DNA of 6,473 nucleotides from Clostridia bacterium (GCA_017560175.1 JAFYOK010000145.1:1-6473), one strand, 5' to 3'. Positions 1-6,337 are shown, counted from the first letter of the stretch. Numbers and translations are program-made. Notes: a model not told the origin generated them from the letters alone.

Positions 1-2202
1 GGAGATACCGTTACGATCTATACAGGTACCCGCAGCGAAGGCTGGGAAGATGTATACTATGCCTGCGGCGGCGGTGATCTGCTGGCGCAGGATGGCGCGC
101 TGATTGCTGAGACCACTGCGGCTACTGGAAGAAGCCCTCGCACCATGCTGGGTGTTCGCCGAGATGGCAGCATGGCCATTCTGGTCTGCGATGGACGCAA
201 GAGCGGTATTTCCGATGGTATGACGCTGGCCGAAGGTGCTCGACGCCTGCTTGACGAGGGCTGCATCACCGTCATCAATCTGGATGGCGGCGGTTCTTCG
301 GTAGCATCTGCCCGTTATCCCGGCTATGAGGAATCGACCATCATTTCCGATCCTTCCGATGGCAAGCCCCGTGAATGTGCGACTTATATCCTCTTTACCA
401 ATGAAGGCAAGCAGACTGGCAGTACATACGCCAGTGCCGTCTATCCCAGGGATGCACTGGTCCTGGCCGGCGGCACGATCCGACTGGAAGGCAAGTCCTA
501 TAATAAAGATTATTTCCCTGTCGAATCCTACGACAGCGGCTTTGTCATTCAGGAAGGTGGCGGCCATATCGATGGCGACCTGCTGATTACCCCGGATCAT
601 GACAGTGAGATCACCGTCACCCTTCGCGGTGCCGGCCGATGTGAGGAAGCGGTCATTACAGCCATTGATGAACCTGCCACCCTGTCGGTGGTCAAAAAGG
701 GCACATCCACCGCACTGACCAAGATGGCTGTAGACAGCGGCGAAAGCATCGATCTGGATGTCGTTGTCACCGATGGCCTGCGCACCATTCTGTCCACCGA
801 TGAACAGTTCACATTTACGGTCAGCGGCAACATCGGTACCATCGATGAAAGCGGCCGCTTTACAGCCGAAGATGTACAGGGTCACAGCGGCAGTATCACC
901 GTCAGCTATGGCGATACTGCGCATACGGTAGCCGTGACCGTTGGTCATGCACCTCTGGTCATTACAGGCTTTGAGGGCGAGCGTGACTTTACACCGTCCA
1001 ACGAAAATGGCGGCCTTTCGTCGGTAAAGGTCAATCTGACCGCCGACAGCGCCCGTTACGGCATGGGCAGCCTGGAGATCGCTGCGCAGGCACCGACCGA
1101 CAGCGGCGACATCGCCCTGTATACTGCCCGCAATCCCATGAAGATCGCTTCCGGCATGCAGCAGCTGACTCTGACGGCTAAGGGCGAAGGCCGCTGGTAT
1201 ATCGATTTCAATGCCGATAACGGTCTGGTTTCCCTGCCCATTGAGATGGATGGCAGCAGCTGGACGCTCAATACCATCACGCTGCCGAAGGGTGTACAGT
1301 CGATTGCCGGCTTCCGTGCCGAACTGGAGGCATGGGAGAGAGCCGCCGCATGGCTCGACCAGATCGTCGGCCATTACGGCAAAGCGCAGCCCGATGAACT
1401 GGCACCCACGATTGATCTGATCGCCGATGGTGAGAACTTCATTCTGTCGGTCTACGATGATGGTGCCTATGGACTGGAAGCCTCCAATCTGACCGTCAAG
1501 CTGGATGGCAGTGTAGCGGCAGATGCTGTATTTGATGAAGAAACCTGCCTGCTGATCGTACCTGTTCCCCAGGATGGTCGACTGCATAAGCTGACCGTTG
1601 AAGCGGTCGACTATTTTGGCAACCGCACTCGTTTTGTGGCTGAGAGCCGGGGTGAGATGAACGGCCCCTTTGGAGATATGAATGGACATTGGGCCGAAAC
1701 CTATGTTAACTACCTCCAGAACAAAGGCGTATTCTCGGCAGATACAGCTTTCCGCCCCCAGAGCAGCTGCACCAATGAGATGATCGCCACCATGATCTCC
1801 CGTTATATGGGCATTGATACATCCAAATACGAGAATATCGTTCTGCCCTATGCCGATCTGAATAAGATCCACGATTGGGCTCTGCCCCATGTCAAGGCGC
1901 TGTATGCGCTGGGCATCATGCAGGGCGGCAGTGACAGCAGCGGCAATGTATGGTTCTATCCCACCGAAGGTGCCAACCGTGCCCGTGTGATGACCGTTCT
2001 CGGCCGCACCATTGCCCGTGGTTATACCTATACCGATGGCGGCTACAGCGACTGGAACAGCGTTCCCGGCTGGGCCAAGGATCACATTTCCCTCCTCAGC
2101 CATCTGGGCATCGTCAACGGTTATGGCGGCGGCAACGCAGTCAAGGCCAATGCCGGTATCACCCGTGCCGAAGTGGCGGCTCTGCTGTACAGACTGTATT
2201 AA
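1..2202 (+). CDS. Phosphodiester glycosidase (NAGPA domain) with Ig-like modules and three SLH repeats, 5' partial
   Basis: The frame is open from base 1, so the start and any signal peptide lie outside the window; 733 residues are visible before TAA. Visible residues about 1-135 are the end of a phosphodiester glycosidase domain, the family of the mammalian 'uncovering enzyme' that removes GlcNAc from phosphodiesters: PRTMLGV near 46-52, VCDGR, and the signature NLDGGGSS at 93-100. Residues about 140-320 are beta-rich with a bacterial Ig-like pattern, ending around ITVSYGDTAHTVAVTVG. About 320-460 is a beta-sandwich-like stretch resembling a carbohydrate-binding fold, but I cannot name it. 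About 468-545 looks like another Ig/FN3-type domain (AVDYFGNRT). Three SLH repeats begin near 557, 617 and 682. The domain order implies an exported enzyme held on the cell wall through secondary wall polymers. The substrate is unknown; an exopolysaccharide or teichoic-acid-like phosphodiester is possible. The gene ends at a terminator shared with the convergent nudC. Family assignment is firm; physiological role is inference. Confidence 0.9.
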   Translation, partial: GDTVTIYTGTRSEGWEDVYYACGGGDLLAQDGALIAETTAATGRSPRTMLGVRRDGSMAILVCDGRKSGISDGMTLAEGARRLLDEGCITVINLDGGGSSVASARYPGYEESTIISDPSDGKPRECATYILFTNEGKQTGSTYASAVYPRDALVLAGGTIRLEGKSYNKDYFPVESYDSGFVIQEGGGHIDGDLLITPDHDSEITVTLRGAGRCEEAVITAIDEPATLSVVKKGTSTALTKMAVDSGESIDLDVVVTDGLRTILSTDEQFTFTVSGNIGTIDESGRFTAEDVQGHSGSITVSYGDTAHTVAVTVGHAPLVITGFEGERDFTPSNENGGLSSVKVNLTADSARYGMGSLEIAAQAPTDSGDIALYTARNPMKIASGMQQLTLTAKGEGRWYIDFNADNGLVSLPIEMDGSSWTLNTITLPKGVQSIAGFRAELEAWERAAAWLDQIVGHYGKAQPDELAPTIDLIADGENFILSVYDDGAYGLEASNLTVKLDGSVAADAVFDEETCLLIVPVPQDGRLHKLTVEAVDYFGNRTRFVAESRGEMNGPFGDMNGHWAETYVNYLQNKGVFSADTAFRPQSSCTNEMIATMISRYMGIDTSKYENIVLPYADLNKIHDWALPHVKALYALGIMQGGSDSSGNVWFYPTEGANRARVMTVLGRTIARGYTYTDGGYSDWNSVPGWAKDHISLLSHLGIVNGYGGGNAVKANAGITRAEVAALLYRLY
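1669..2199 (+). other. Triple SLH cell-wall anchoring cassette
   Basis: Three SLH units encoded at the 3' end of the surface protein. Each opens with an aromatic-x-D signature: FGDMNGHWAE at about 1669, YADLNKIHDWA at about 1849, YSDWNSVPGWA at about 2044. The third has the classical ITRAE helix start near the C-terminus. The equivalent sites in repeats 1 and 2 read CTNEM and ANRAR. In characterised SLH trimers this position contacts pyruvylated secondary cell wall polysaccharide. Confidence 0.88.
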
Positions 2203-2206
2203 AATG

Positions 2207-2240
2207 AAAAAAAGAGTGCTGCGTATGCAGCACTCTTTTT
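2207..2240. terminator. Bidirectional rho-independent terminator between the SLH gene and nudC
   Basis: A perfect 14-bp inverted repeat has arms at 2209-2222 and 2227-2240 and a 4-nt loop (gtat). The A-tract on the left arm and T-tract on the right arm give a U-run whichever strand is transcribed. The hairpin starts six bases after the SLH-protein stop codon and ends four bases before the nudC stop, so it serves both convergent genes. Confidence 0.92.
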
Positions 2241-2244
2241 GGTT

Positions 2245-3075
2245 TTATTTGCGTTCAATGCCGTGGTCGGTGAGGAACTTCCATACCAGTTCAGAGAAAA
2301 TGCTGATGTCGTTGGCAGGGTGGGGGACCTCATCGGGGGTGAACCAGCGCGCTTCGGCCAGTTCGCTTTCCTGCAGGCTGAGGGTCTCGTCGTCGCCGTC
2401 CAGTTCGGCAAAGAAGCCGATCATCTGGGAATCAGAGAAGCCCCAGGGCTGGTTCTTGAAGTAGGTGACATTCTTGACCTTGATGCCGACCTCTTCCAGC
2501 GCCTCGCGCTTGACGGTCTCTTCAAAGGTCTCGCCGATCTCGCAGAAACCGGCGATCAGGCCATAGCGGCCGGGAGGGCTGTTCTTGCCGCGAGCCAGCA
2601 GCAGCTTGCCGTTGTGGGTGATGGCGGTGATGGTGGCAGGGCAGATCTTGGGGTATTCCAGCTGGCCGCACTTGGGGCAGACCATGGCACGTTCGATCTC
2701 ACTGCGTACAGTAGCTGCGCCGCAGCGGCCGCAGAACTTGCGGGACTGCTCCCAACGGGAGAGCTGCAGGCCTGTGATGACCGAGAATGCGATCTTACGG
2801 TCGGGATGGCTGCGAGCCAGCGCAGGTGCGTTGACATAGCGGAAGCCCTCGGGAGTCGAGAGGATCTCTTCATTGATATAGCAGCCCTTGCCTTCCATAA
2901 AGAAGAAGTGGTGGCAGGCAGGGGTCAGTTCGCCATAGGTGGGCAGTTCGGGAGCATGTTCGTCTCCCTTGACCAGAATGTCATTGCCGCGGTAGATGTA
3001 AAGGGGAGCGCCTTCATAGGCGGGTTCGAGAGAAAAGGCATTGGAAAATACGCCTTCGCCGATATCCTGGATCAC
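2245..3075 (-). CDS. nudC: NADH pyrophosphatase NudC (zinc-ribbon Nudix hydrolase)
   Basis: A 276-residue protein, close to the 257 residues of E. coli NudC. It hydrolyses NAD(H) to NMN(H) and AMP; the family also removes NAD caps from RNA. It should be cytoplasmic. Residues 1-110 are the variable N-terminal domain. A four-cysteine zinc ribbon follows at C115, C118, C133 and C136. The Nudix box is complete from G176 (GFCEIGE, then REALEEVGI at 190-198), with the catalytic metal-binding REXXEE intact. Just after it, NQPWGFSDS at 208-216 matches the SQPWPFPxS signature that separates NudC from other Nudix enzymes. The start is GTG at 3075: a strong AAGGAGG sits 7 bases upstream, and the protein would begin MIQDIGEG. 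An ATG 22 codons further upstream (3141) keeps the frame open but lies in the presumed promoter. The gene is convergent with the SLH protein and divergent from the permease. Nothing about it is broken. Confidence 0.93.
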   Translation of the reverse strand: MIQDIGEGVFSNAFSLEPAYEGAPLYIYRGNDILVKGDEHAPELPTYGELTPACHHFFFMEGKGCYINEEILSTPEGFRYVNAPALARSHPDRKIAFSVITGLQLSRWEQSRKFCGRCGAATVRSEIERAMVCPKCGQLEYPKICPATITAITHNGKLLLARGKNSPPGRYGLIAGFCEIGETFEETVKREALEEVGIKVKNVTYFKNQPWGFSDSQMIGFFAELDGDDETLSLQESELAEARWFTPDEVPHPANDISIFSELVWKFLTDHGIERK

Positions 3076-3082
3076 GGAAATT

Positions 3083-3089
3083 CCTCCTT
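3083..3089 (-). promoter_or_regulatory. nudC ribosome binding site (decides the GTG start)
   Basis: AAGGAGG on the minus strand, followed by 7 bases (AATTTCC) and then GTG. This near-perfect match to the 16S anti-SD sequence is the reason for preferring the GTG over the upstream in-frame ATG. Confidence 0.85.
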
Positions 3090-3112
3090 GATGGTTCTTG
3101 GTTGATAAAACC

Positions 3113-3141
3113 ATCCTATCATATTTATGCCGCTTCCGCAA
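3113..3141 (-). promoter_or_regulatory. Possible nudC promoter
   Basis: Minus-strand TTGCGG (-35, 3136-3141), a 17-base spacer, and TAGGAT (-10, 3113-3118) preceded by TGA, which fits an extended -10. The -35 is poor (3/6). It would give a short leader of about 30 bases before the GTG start. Confidence 0.4.
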
Positions 3142-3175
3142 GTCGGGAAGGGGAGAACGGTTGGTTTTTTCGTCA

Positions 3176-3204
3176 TTGAATTGAAGGTGGCTTTATGTTA
3201 TACT
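3176..3204 (+). promoter_or_regulatory. Promoter of the ABC permease gene
   Basis: TTGAAT (3176-3181), a 17-base spacer and TATACT (3199-3204), with an extended -10 TGT immediately before. This is a good sigma-A-type match with expected transcription start near 3211, about 33 bases before the ATG. It implies that the permease gene is transcribed independently. Confidence 0.65.
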
Positions 3205-3227
3205 TCTATTTATCGTGAGATCCTTGG

Positions 3228-3234
3228 AAGGGGG
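3228..3234 (+). promoter_or_regulatory. Ribosome binding site of the ABC permease gene
   Basis: AAGGGGG lies 9 bases before ATG 3244. It supports that start over the in-frame ATG at 3127, which would sit upstream of the promoter, and over the ATG at 3250, which would be too far away. Confidence 0.65.
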
Positions 3235-3243
3235 AAACTGAAT

Positions 3244-4176
3244 ATGAGTATGAAAAATATGTTTACTTTTATTGTTCGTCGTCTGCTGACCATCATTCCG
3301 GTTATTTTTGGTGTCACATTTCTGGTTTATGCGCTGATGACCGTTGCACCGGGCAATCCTGAACGTGTGCCGCTGCGCGATATCGATGACCCTGTCCTGT
3401 TGGAACAGAAGATGGAAGAGCTGGGCCTCAATGACCCTATGATCGTCCGTTATTTCCGTATGATGAAAAAGATGGTCGAGAAAGAATCGGCCGAAAAGGG
3501 CCCTTACAGCGGTATCATCAATAAGATGCGTGTCCATCTGCCCAAGTCGCTGCAGCTTTGCTGTACGGCGCTGTTTTTCTCGGTACTGCTGGCGCTGCCT
3601 CTGGGTATCTTTGCCGCTGTTAAACAGAATACCCTCTTTGACGGCCTGAGCATGGCCATCTCTCTGGTGGGTGTTTCCATGCCCAACTTCTGGTTGGGTC
3701 TGCTGCTGATGATCTGGTTCGCCCTCAATCTGGGTTTGTTCCCCACAGCCGGTTCCGAAACGCTTTCCCATCTGGTTCTTCCTGCGGCCACCCTGGCCTT
3801 TATCAATATGGCCGCCATCGCCCGTGTCACACGCTCGTCGATGCTGGAGGTCATCCGCCAGGACTATGTCCGTACCGCACGAGCCAAGGGTGTTTCGGAG
3901 CGCCGCATCATCATCCATCATGTTCTCCGCAATGCCATGCTGCCCACCATCACCGTTATCGGCATCCAGCTGGGCGAAATGCTGAGCAACACCATTATCA
4001 TTGAGAACATCTACGCATGGCCCGGTGTCGGCCGTCTGCTCATCCAGGCCATCAACAGCCGCGATATGTCCATGATGATTGCCTGTGTTATGATTTTTGC
4101 AGTTTGCGTATCCGTCATCAACCTGCTGGTCGACATCCTGTACAGCCTGATCGACCCCCGCATTACCATCCAGTAA
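3244..4176 (+). CDS. ABC transporter permease, OppB/DppB family (peptide/nickel type)
   Basis: A 310-residue inner-membrane permease subunit of a peptide-type ABC importer. The N-terminus FIVRRLLTIIPVIFGVTFL with the following ALMTVAPGNP is the classical OppB/DppB first helix and loop. Further hydrophobic segments lie at about 105-127, 136-165, 177-195, 231-252 and 279-302. The cytoplasmic EAA-type coupling loop is well preserved at about 202-235 (VIRQDYVRTARAKGVSERRI then HVLRNAMLP), and the tail LVDILYSLIDPRI is standard for the family. The periplasmic-side stretch between the first two helices, where relatives usually carry a GDLGxS motif, reads instead as a charged segment (MVEKESAEKGPYSG, about 77-90). 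No OppC, OppD/F ATPase or solute-binding protein is encoded nearby: nudC lies upstream in the opposite direction and a terminator follows. The partners must be elsewhere if it works as an importer. The substrate cannot be told from sequence; peptides, nickel or other small solutes are possible. Confidence 0.9.
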   Translation: MSMKNMFTFIVRRLLTIIPVIFGVTFLVYALMTVAPGNPERVPLRDIDDPVLLEQKMEELGLNDPMIVRYFRMMKKMVEKESAEKGPYSGIINKMRVHLPKSLQLCCTALFFSVLLALPLGIFAAVKQNTLFDGLSMAISLVGVSMPNFWLGLLLMIWFALNLGLFPTAGSETLSHLVLPAATLAFINMAAIARVTRSSMLEVIRQDYVRTARAKGVSERRIIIHHVLRNAMLPTITVIGIQLGEMLSNTIIIENIYAWPGVGRLLIQAINSRDMSMMIACVMIFAVCVSVINLLVDILYSLIDPRITIQ

Positions 4177-4186
4177 GTATAGCATC

Positions 4187-4219
4187 GGCCTCCGTTTCGG
4201 CGGAGGCCTTTTTATTTTT
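4187..4219 (+). terminator. Rho-independent terminator after the ABC permease
   Basis: An 8-bp GC-rich stem GGCCTCCG / CGGAGGCC (4187-4194 and 4201-4208) has a 6-base loop and is followed directly by a long T-rich run (4209-4219). It starts ten bases after the permease stop and closes that transcription unit. Confidence 0.92.
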
Positions 4220-4246
4220 AACGGATTATTCATGGATTTTTTCAGT

Positions 4247-4268
4247 TGTTCCATGTAAGATAGGAACA
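4247..4268. repeat. Short inverted repeat upstream of the AI-2E gene
   Basis: TGTTCC at 4247-4252 and GGAACA at 4263-4268, separated by ten bases that include TAAGAT (4256-4261), a weak -10 candidate with no good -35. It may be an operator or chance. No clear promoter for the downstream gene is visible in 4220-4290, although the terminator before it suggests that one should exist. Confidence 0.3.
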
Positions 4269-4285
4269 GAGATCATACCTTCGGT

Positions 4286-4290
4286 GGAGG
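4286..4290 (+). promoter_or_regulatory. Ribosome binding site of the AI-2E family gene
   Basis: GGAGG with a 5-base gap to ATG 4296. It sets the start well inside a longer open frame that runs back into the permease gene. Confidence 0.75.
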
Positions 4291-4295
4291 AAAGA

Positions 4296-5426
4296 ATGAA
4301 AGACTGTTTGAAAAAATACATGGGGCTGGCTTTATGCCTGTTCGCCCTCTTTTTAGGCATCACCTACTGGCCGCAGGTCTCGGCTTTTCTGTCCCTGCTG
4401 CTCAGCGCCGCACGGCCACTGCTGCTGGGCTGTGCCATCGCGTATATCGTTAATCTGCTGCTGAATTTTTACGAAAAAGATCTGCTCGGCGGTTGGAAGG
4501 GCAAGCAGGCCGAAAAGTTCAAGCGACCGGTCTGTATCCTGTTGGCGCTGGCCAGTGTATTGCTTATCCTGGTTCTGCTGGTATGGATGATCCTGCCCGA
4601 ACTGTGGGCATCGGTACAGCTGCTTTTCAGTGAAGTGCCCGGTCTGCTGCAGAAGGGATTGACGCTGCTGGAAGAACGATTCGGCCTGGATTGGATCTAT
4701 CTGGATGAATTGCTGCTCAAGCTGCAGACATTGGATTGGAAGAACATTGCCGGAAACCTTTACAAAGGTCTGGGAAGTGCCGTTGGTACTGCTGTATCGG
4801 TGGTTGGAACCATGGCCAATAAGATGGTCGACTTTGTGCTGGCGTTGATTTTTGCCGTCTATCTGCTGGCCGGCAAGGAGGAACTGGGAAAGAACTGCCG
4901 CAGACTTATGGAGGCGTACCTCCGTCCCGAACACCGCGGCCGACTGCTGTATATTGCACGCACCTTTGACCATTGCTTCGGTAAGTTTATCGTCGGTCAG
5001 TGCATCGAGGCGGTCATTCTCGGCGGCCTGTGTATCCTCGGTATGCTGCTGTTGGGCATTCCCTATGCCACCATGGTTGGCACGCTCATCGGCTTTACGG
5101 CCCTTATTCCTGTGGCCGGTGCCTATATCGGCGGCATTGTGGGCCTGCTGCTCATTGCCACCGTTTCGCCGGTCAAGGCGGTCGTATTTATTGTATTCCT
5201 CGTGGTACTTCAGCAGCTGGAGGGCAACCTGATCTATCCCCGTGTGGTTGGTTCTTCCATCGGTCTGCCCGGAATCTGGGTACTGGCGGCCATTACGGTG
5301 GGCGGCGGTGTTATGGGTGTGATGGGTATGCTGCTGGGTGTACCGCTCTTTGCGGCCCTGTACCGAATCCTGCAGGAAGATCTTTATCAGAGAGAACAGC
5401 GGATAAAGGTACAGAAAGAAAAATAA
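4296..5426 (+). CDS. AI-2E family transporter (UPF0118/PF01594-type membrane protein)
   Basis: A 376-residue polytopic membrane protein, the usual length of the family. Hydrophobic segments lie at about 9-24, 28-56 and 78-100. A less hydrophobic, probably exposed region follows at about 101-165, then a C-terminal membrane block. The family core is clear: KFIVGQCIEAVILGG at about 230-244, GFTALIPVAGAYIGG at 266-280, QQLEGNLIYPRVVGSSIGLP at 306-325, and the glycine-rich last helix pair through LLGVPLFAALYRI. The C-terminus is short and charged. Relatives include E. coli TqsA and PerM and Bacillus YtvI, with proposed roles ranging from autoinducer-2 export to Na+(Li+)/H+ antiport and sporulation; sequence alone does not choose among these. 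The start at ATG 4296 follows GGAGG; the open frame to 4017 overlaps the permease and is not used. The gene has its own terminator and lies downstream of another, so it is probably monocistronic. Two TTA leucine codons fall in its first 20 codons. Confidence 0.92.
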   Translation: MKDCLKKYMGLALCLFALFLGITYWPQVSAFLSLLLSAARPLLLGCAIAYIVNLLLNFYEKDLLGGWKGKQAEKFKRPVCILLALASVLLILVLLVWMILPELWASVQLLFSEVPGLLQKGLTLLEERFGLDWIYLDELLLKLQTLDWKNIAGNLYKGLGSAVGTAVSVVGTMANKMVDFVLALIFAVYLLAGKEELGKNCRRLMEAYLRPEHRGRLLYIARTFDHCFGKFIVGQCIEAVILGGLCILGMLLLGIPYATMVGTLIGFTALIPVAGAYIGGIVGLLLIATVSPVKAVVFIVFLVVLQQLEGNLIYPRVVGSSIGLPGIWVLAAITVGGGVMGVMGMLLGVPLFAALYRILQEDLYQREQRIKVQKEK

Positions 5427-5430
5427 AGAC

Positions 5431-5472
5431 AAAAAAGAAACCGTCTGCAGAATGACTCTGCAGACGGTTTTT
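5431..5472. terminator. Bidirectional rho-independent terminator between the AI-2E gene and the GNAT gene
   Basis: A perfect 13-bp inverted repeat AAACCGTCTGCAG / CTGCAGACGGTTT has arms at 5438-5450 and 5458-5470 and a 7-base loop. A-rich sequence on the left and T's on the right give U-runs on either strand. It begins 11 bases after the AI-2E stop and ends about 16 bases before the stop of the convergent acetyltransferase. Confidence 0.92.
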
Positions 5473-5486
5473 GTGTTATAATCAGT

Positions 5487-6323
5487 TTAGAAAGCGCGCT
5501 CCAGCATGATGATGTGATTTGTGGGAATGGTGAAGCCATACTTGGCTGCGATCTCGTGAAGGTCTTCGCGCTCAGAGGGGATCATGAAGGCCAGCTTGGC
5601 AACGCCGCTTTCGCGGAATTTCTGCAGAGCGAAGCGCATACATACATCCAGATCGCCGCCCATCAGACCTATGTGCAGTGCCTTGTCCTTCTGGAAACGG
5701 GCACCGATGGCAACCATGTTATCACCATTTTTCCATACCCAGTTGTCGGCAACCAGGCCCTTATACAGGTCTTCGCCCATGGTATAGAAGGTACGGTTGG
5801 TGCAGAAATAGTTATGGAAGCCTTCGGCATAGGGCTCGATGGCAGCAGCGGCACAGTGGTGGCAGTCAGCCGGTTCAAAGCCTTCGACAGGCTCGAACTC
5901 GGGGATGTTTTCCTTGAGCAGAGTAACTTCCTGGGTCTGGTAGGCAACGTGGAGACCGTTGCGCTCGCCGAGGACCTTGGAGGCATAATTGGTCAGACCG
6001 GTATACATACGGACATAGGGAACGTTGTACTTGGCACACAGTTCGATGTAGCGCTTCCAGATCTGAGCACCGCAGCCCTTCTTCTGGTGGACAGGATCGA
6101 CACGGAGGCATTCCAGCCAGCCCGAGCCGTCAAACTGCGTGGAGAAGCGGCCAAAGCCGATGATATTGCCATCTTCTTCGGCAACAACCAGTTCGCCGAT
6201 CTCATTATTGAAAAACTCTTCCTGCACATCGTTCAGATACTGCAGGCCGGGAGTTGCCTTGGGTTCGATCTCCAACAGATAAGGCAGGTCCTCGAGGACG
6301 CCGGGACGGACTGTAATACTCAT
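5487..6323 (-). CDS. GNAT family N-acetyltransferase with additional C-terminal half
   Basis: A 278-residue cytoplasmic protein, about twice the length of a single GNAT domain. The first half (about 1-137) is a standard acetyl-CoA-dependent GNAT fold: N-terminal ITVRPGVLEDLPYLLEIE; strand ELVVAEEDGNIIGFGRF; and motif A at about 72-90 with CLRVDPVHQKKGCGAQIWKR, in which Q80-x-x-G83-x-G85 is the pyrophosphate-binding signature. The second half (about 145-278) has no clear motif A. Its strand/helix alternation (NMVAIGARF, LAFMIPSEREDLHEIAAKYGF) suggests a degenerate second GNAT domain, as in other tandem GNAT proteins. The acyl acceptor is unknown. The start ATG 6323 is fixed by AAAGGAG (6331-6337) seven bases upstream, and the promoter lies directly behind it. 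The gene is convergent with the AI-2E gene, with which it shares a terminator. Family call is firm, substrate unassignable. Confidence 0.87.
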   Translation of the reverse strand: MSITVRPGVLEDLPYLLEIEPKATPGLQYLNDVQEEFFNNEIGELVVAEEDGNIIGFGRFSTQFDGSGWLECLRVDPVHQKKGCGAQIWKRYIELCAKYNVPYVRMYTGLTNYASKVLGERNGLHVAYQTQEVTLLKENIPEFEPVEGFEPADCHHCAAAAIEPYAEGFHNYFCTNRTFYTMGEDLYKGLVADNWVWKNGDNMVAIGARFQKDKALHIGLMGGDLDVCMRFALQKFRESGVAKLAFMIPSEREDLHEIAAKYGFTIPTNHIIMLERAF

Positions 6324-6330
6324 AACGGTT

Positions 6331-6337
6331 CTCCTTT
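6331..6337 (-). promoter_or_regulatory. Ribosome binding site of the GNAT gene
   Basis: Minus-strand AAAGGAG, seven bases before ATG 6323. Confidence 0.75.

Noticed and set aside
2239..3105. Plus-strand open frame (288 codons) opposite nudC
   Set aside because: Codon-aligned antisense of a complete NudC with Nudix box and zinc ribbon; it begins inside the terminator T-run and has no ribosome binding site.
3076..3141. N-terminal extension of NudC from ATG 3141
   Set aside because: No ribosome binding site, basic non-conserved residues, and overlap with the presumed promoter; the GTG at 3075 has a near-perfect Shine-Dalgarno sequence.
3127..3243. N-terminal extension of the permease from ATG 3127
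   Set aside because: It would start upstream of the likely promoter (3176-3204), has no Shine-Dalgarno sequence, and adds residues not found before the conserved FIVRRLL start.
3193..4254. Long minus-strand open frame (353 codons) across the permease gene
   Set aside because: It is exactly codon-aligned antisense to a clear OppB-family gene and exists because TTA/CTA/TCA codons are avoided. Its translation is Q/D/H-rich and resembles no protein.
4017..4295. N-terminal extension of the AI-2E protein from ATG 4017
   Set aside because: It would read through the permease 3' end and its terminator in another frame; GGAGG before ATG 4296 gives the normal family start.
4332..4355. Two TTA codons at the start of the AI-2E gene as a TTA-dependent translational switch
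   Set aside because: That mechanism is known from Streptomyces bldA and nothing else here points to it; AT-rich codons are common near start codons.
4353..5432. Long minus-strand open frame (359 codons) across the AI-2E gene
   Set aside because: Codon-aligned antisense shadow with low-complexity Q/H/N-rich translation; the plus-strand protein has full family motifs.
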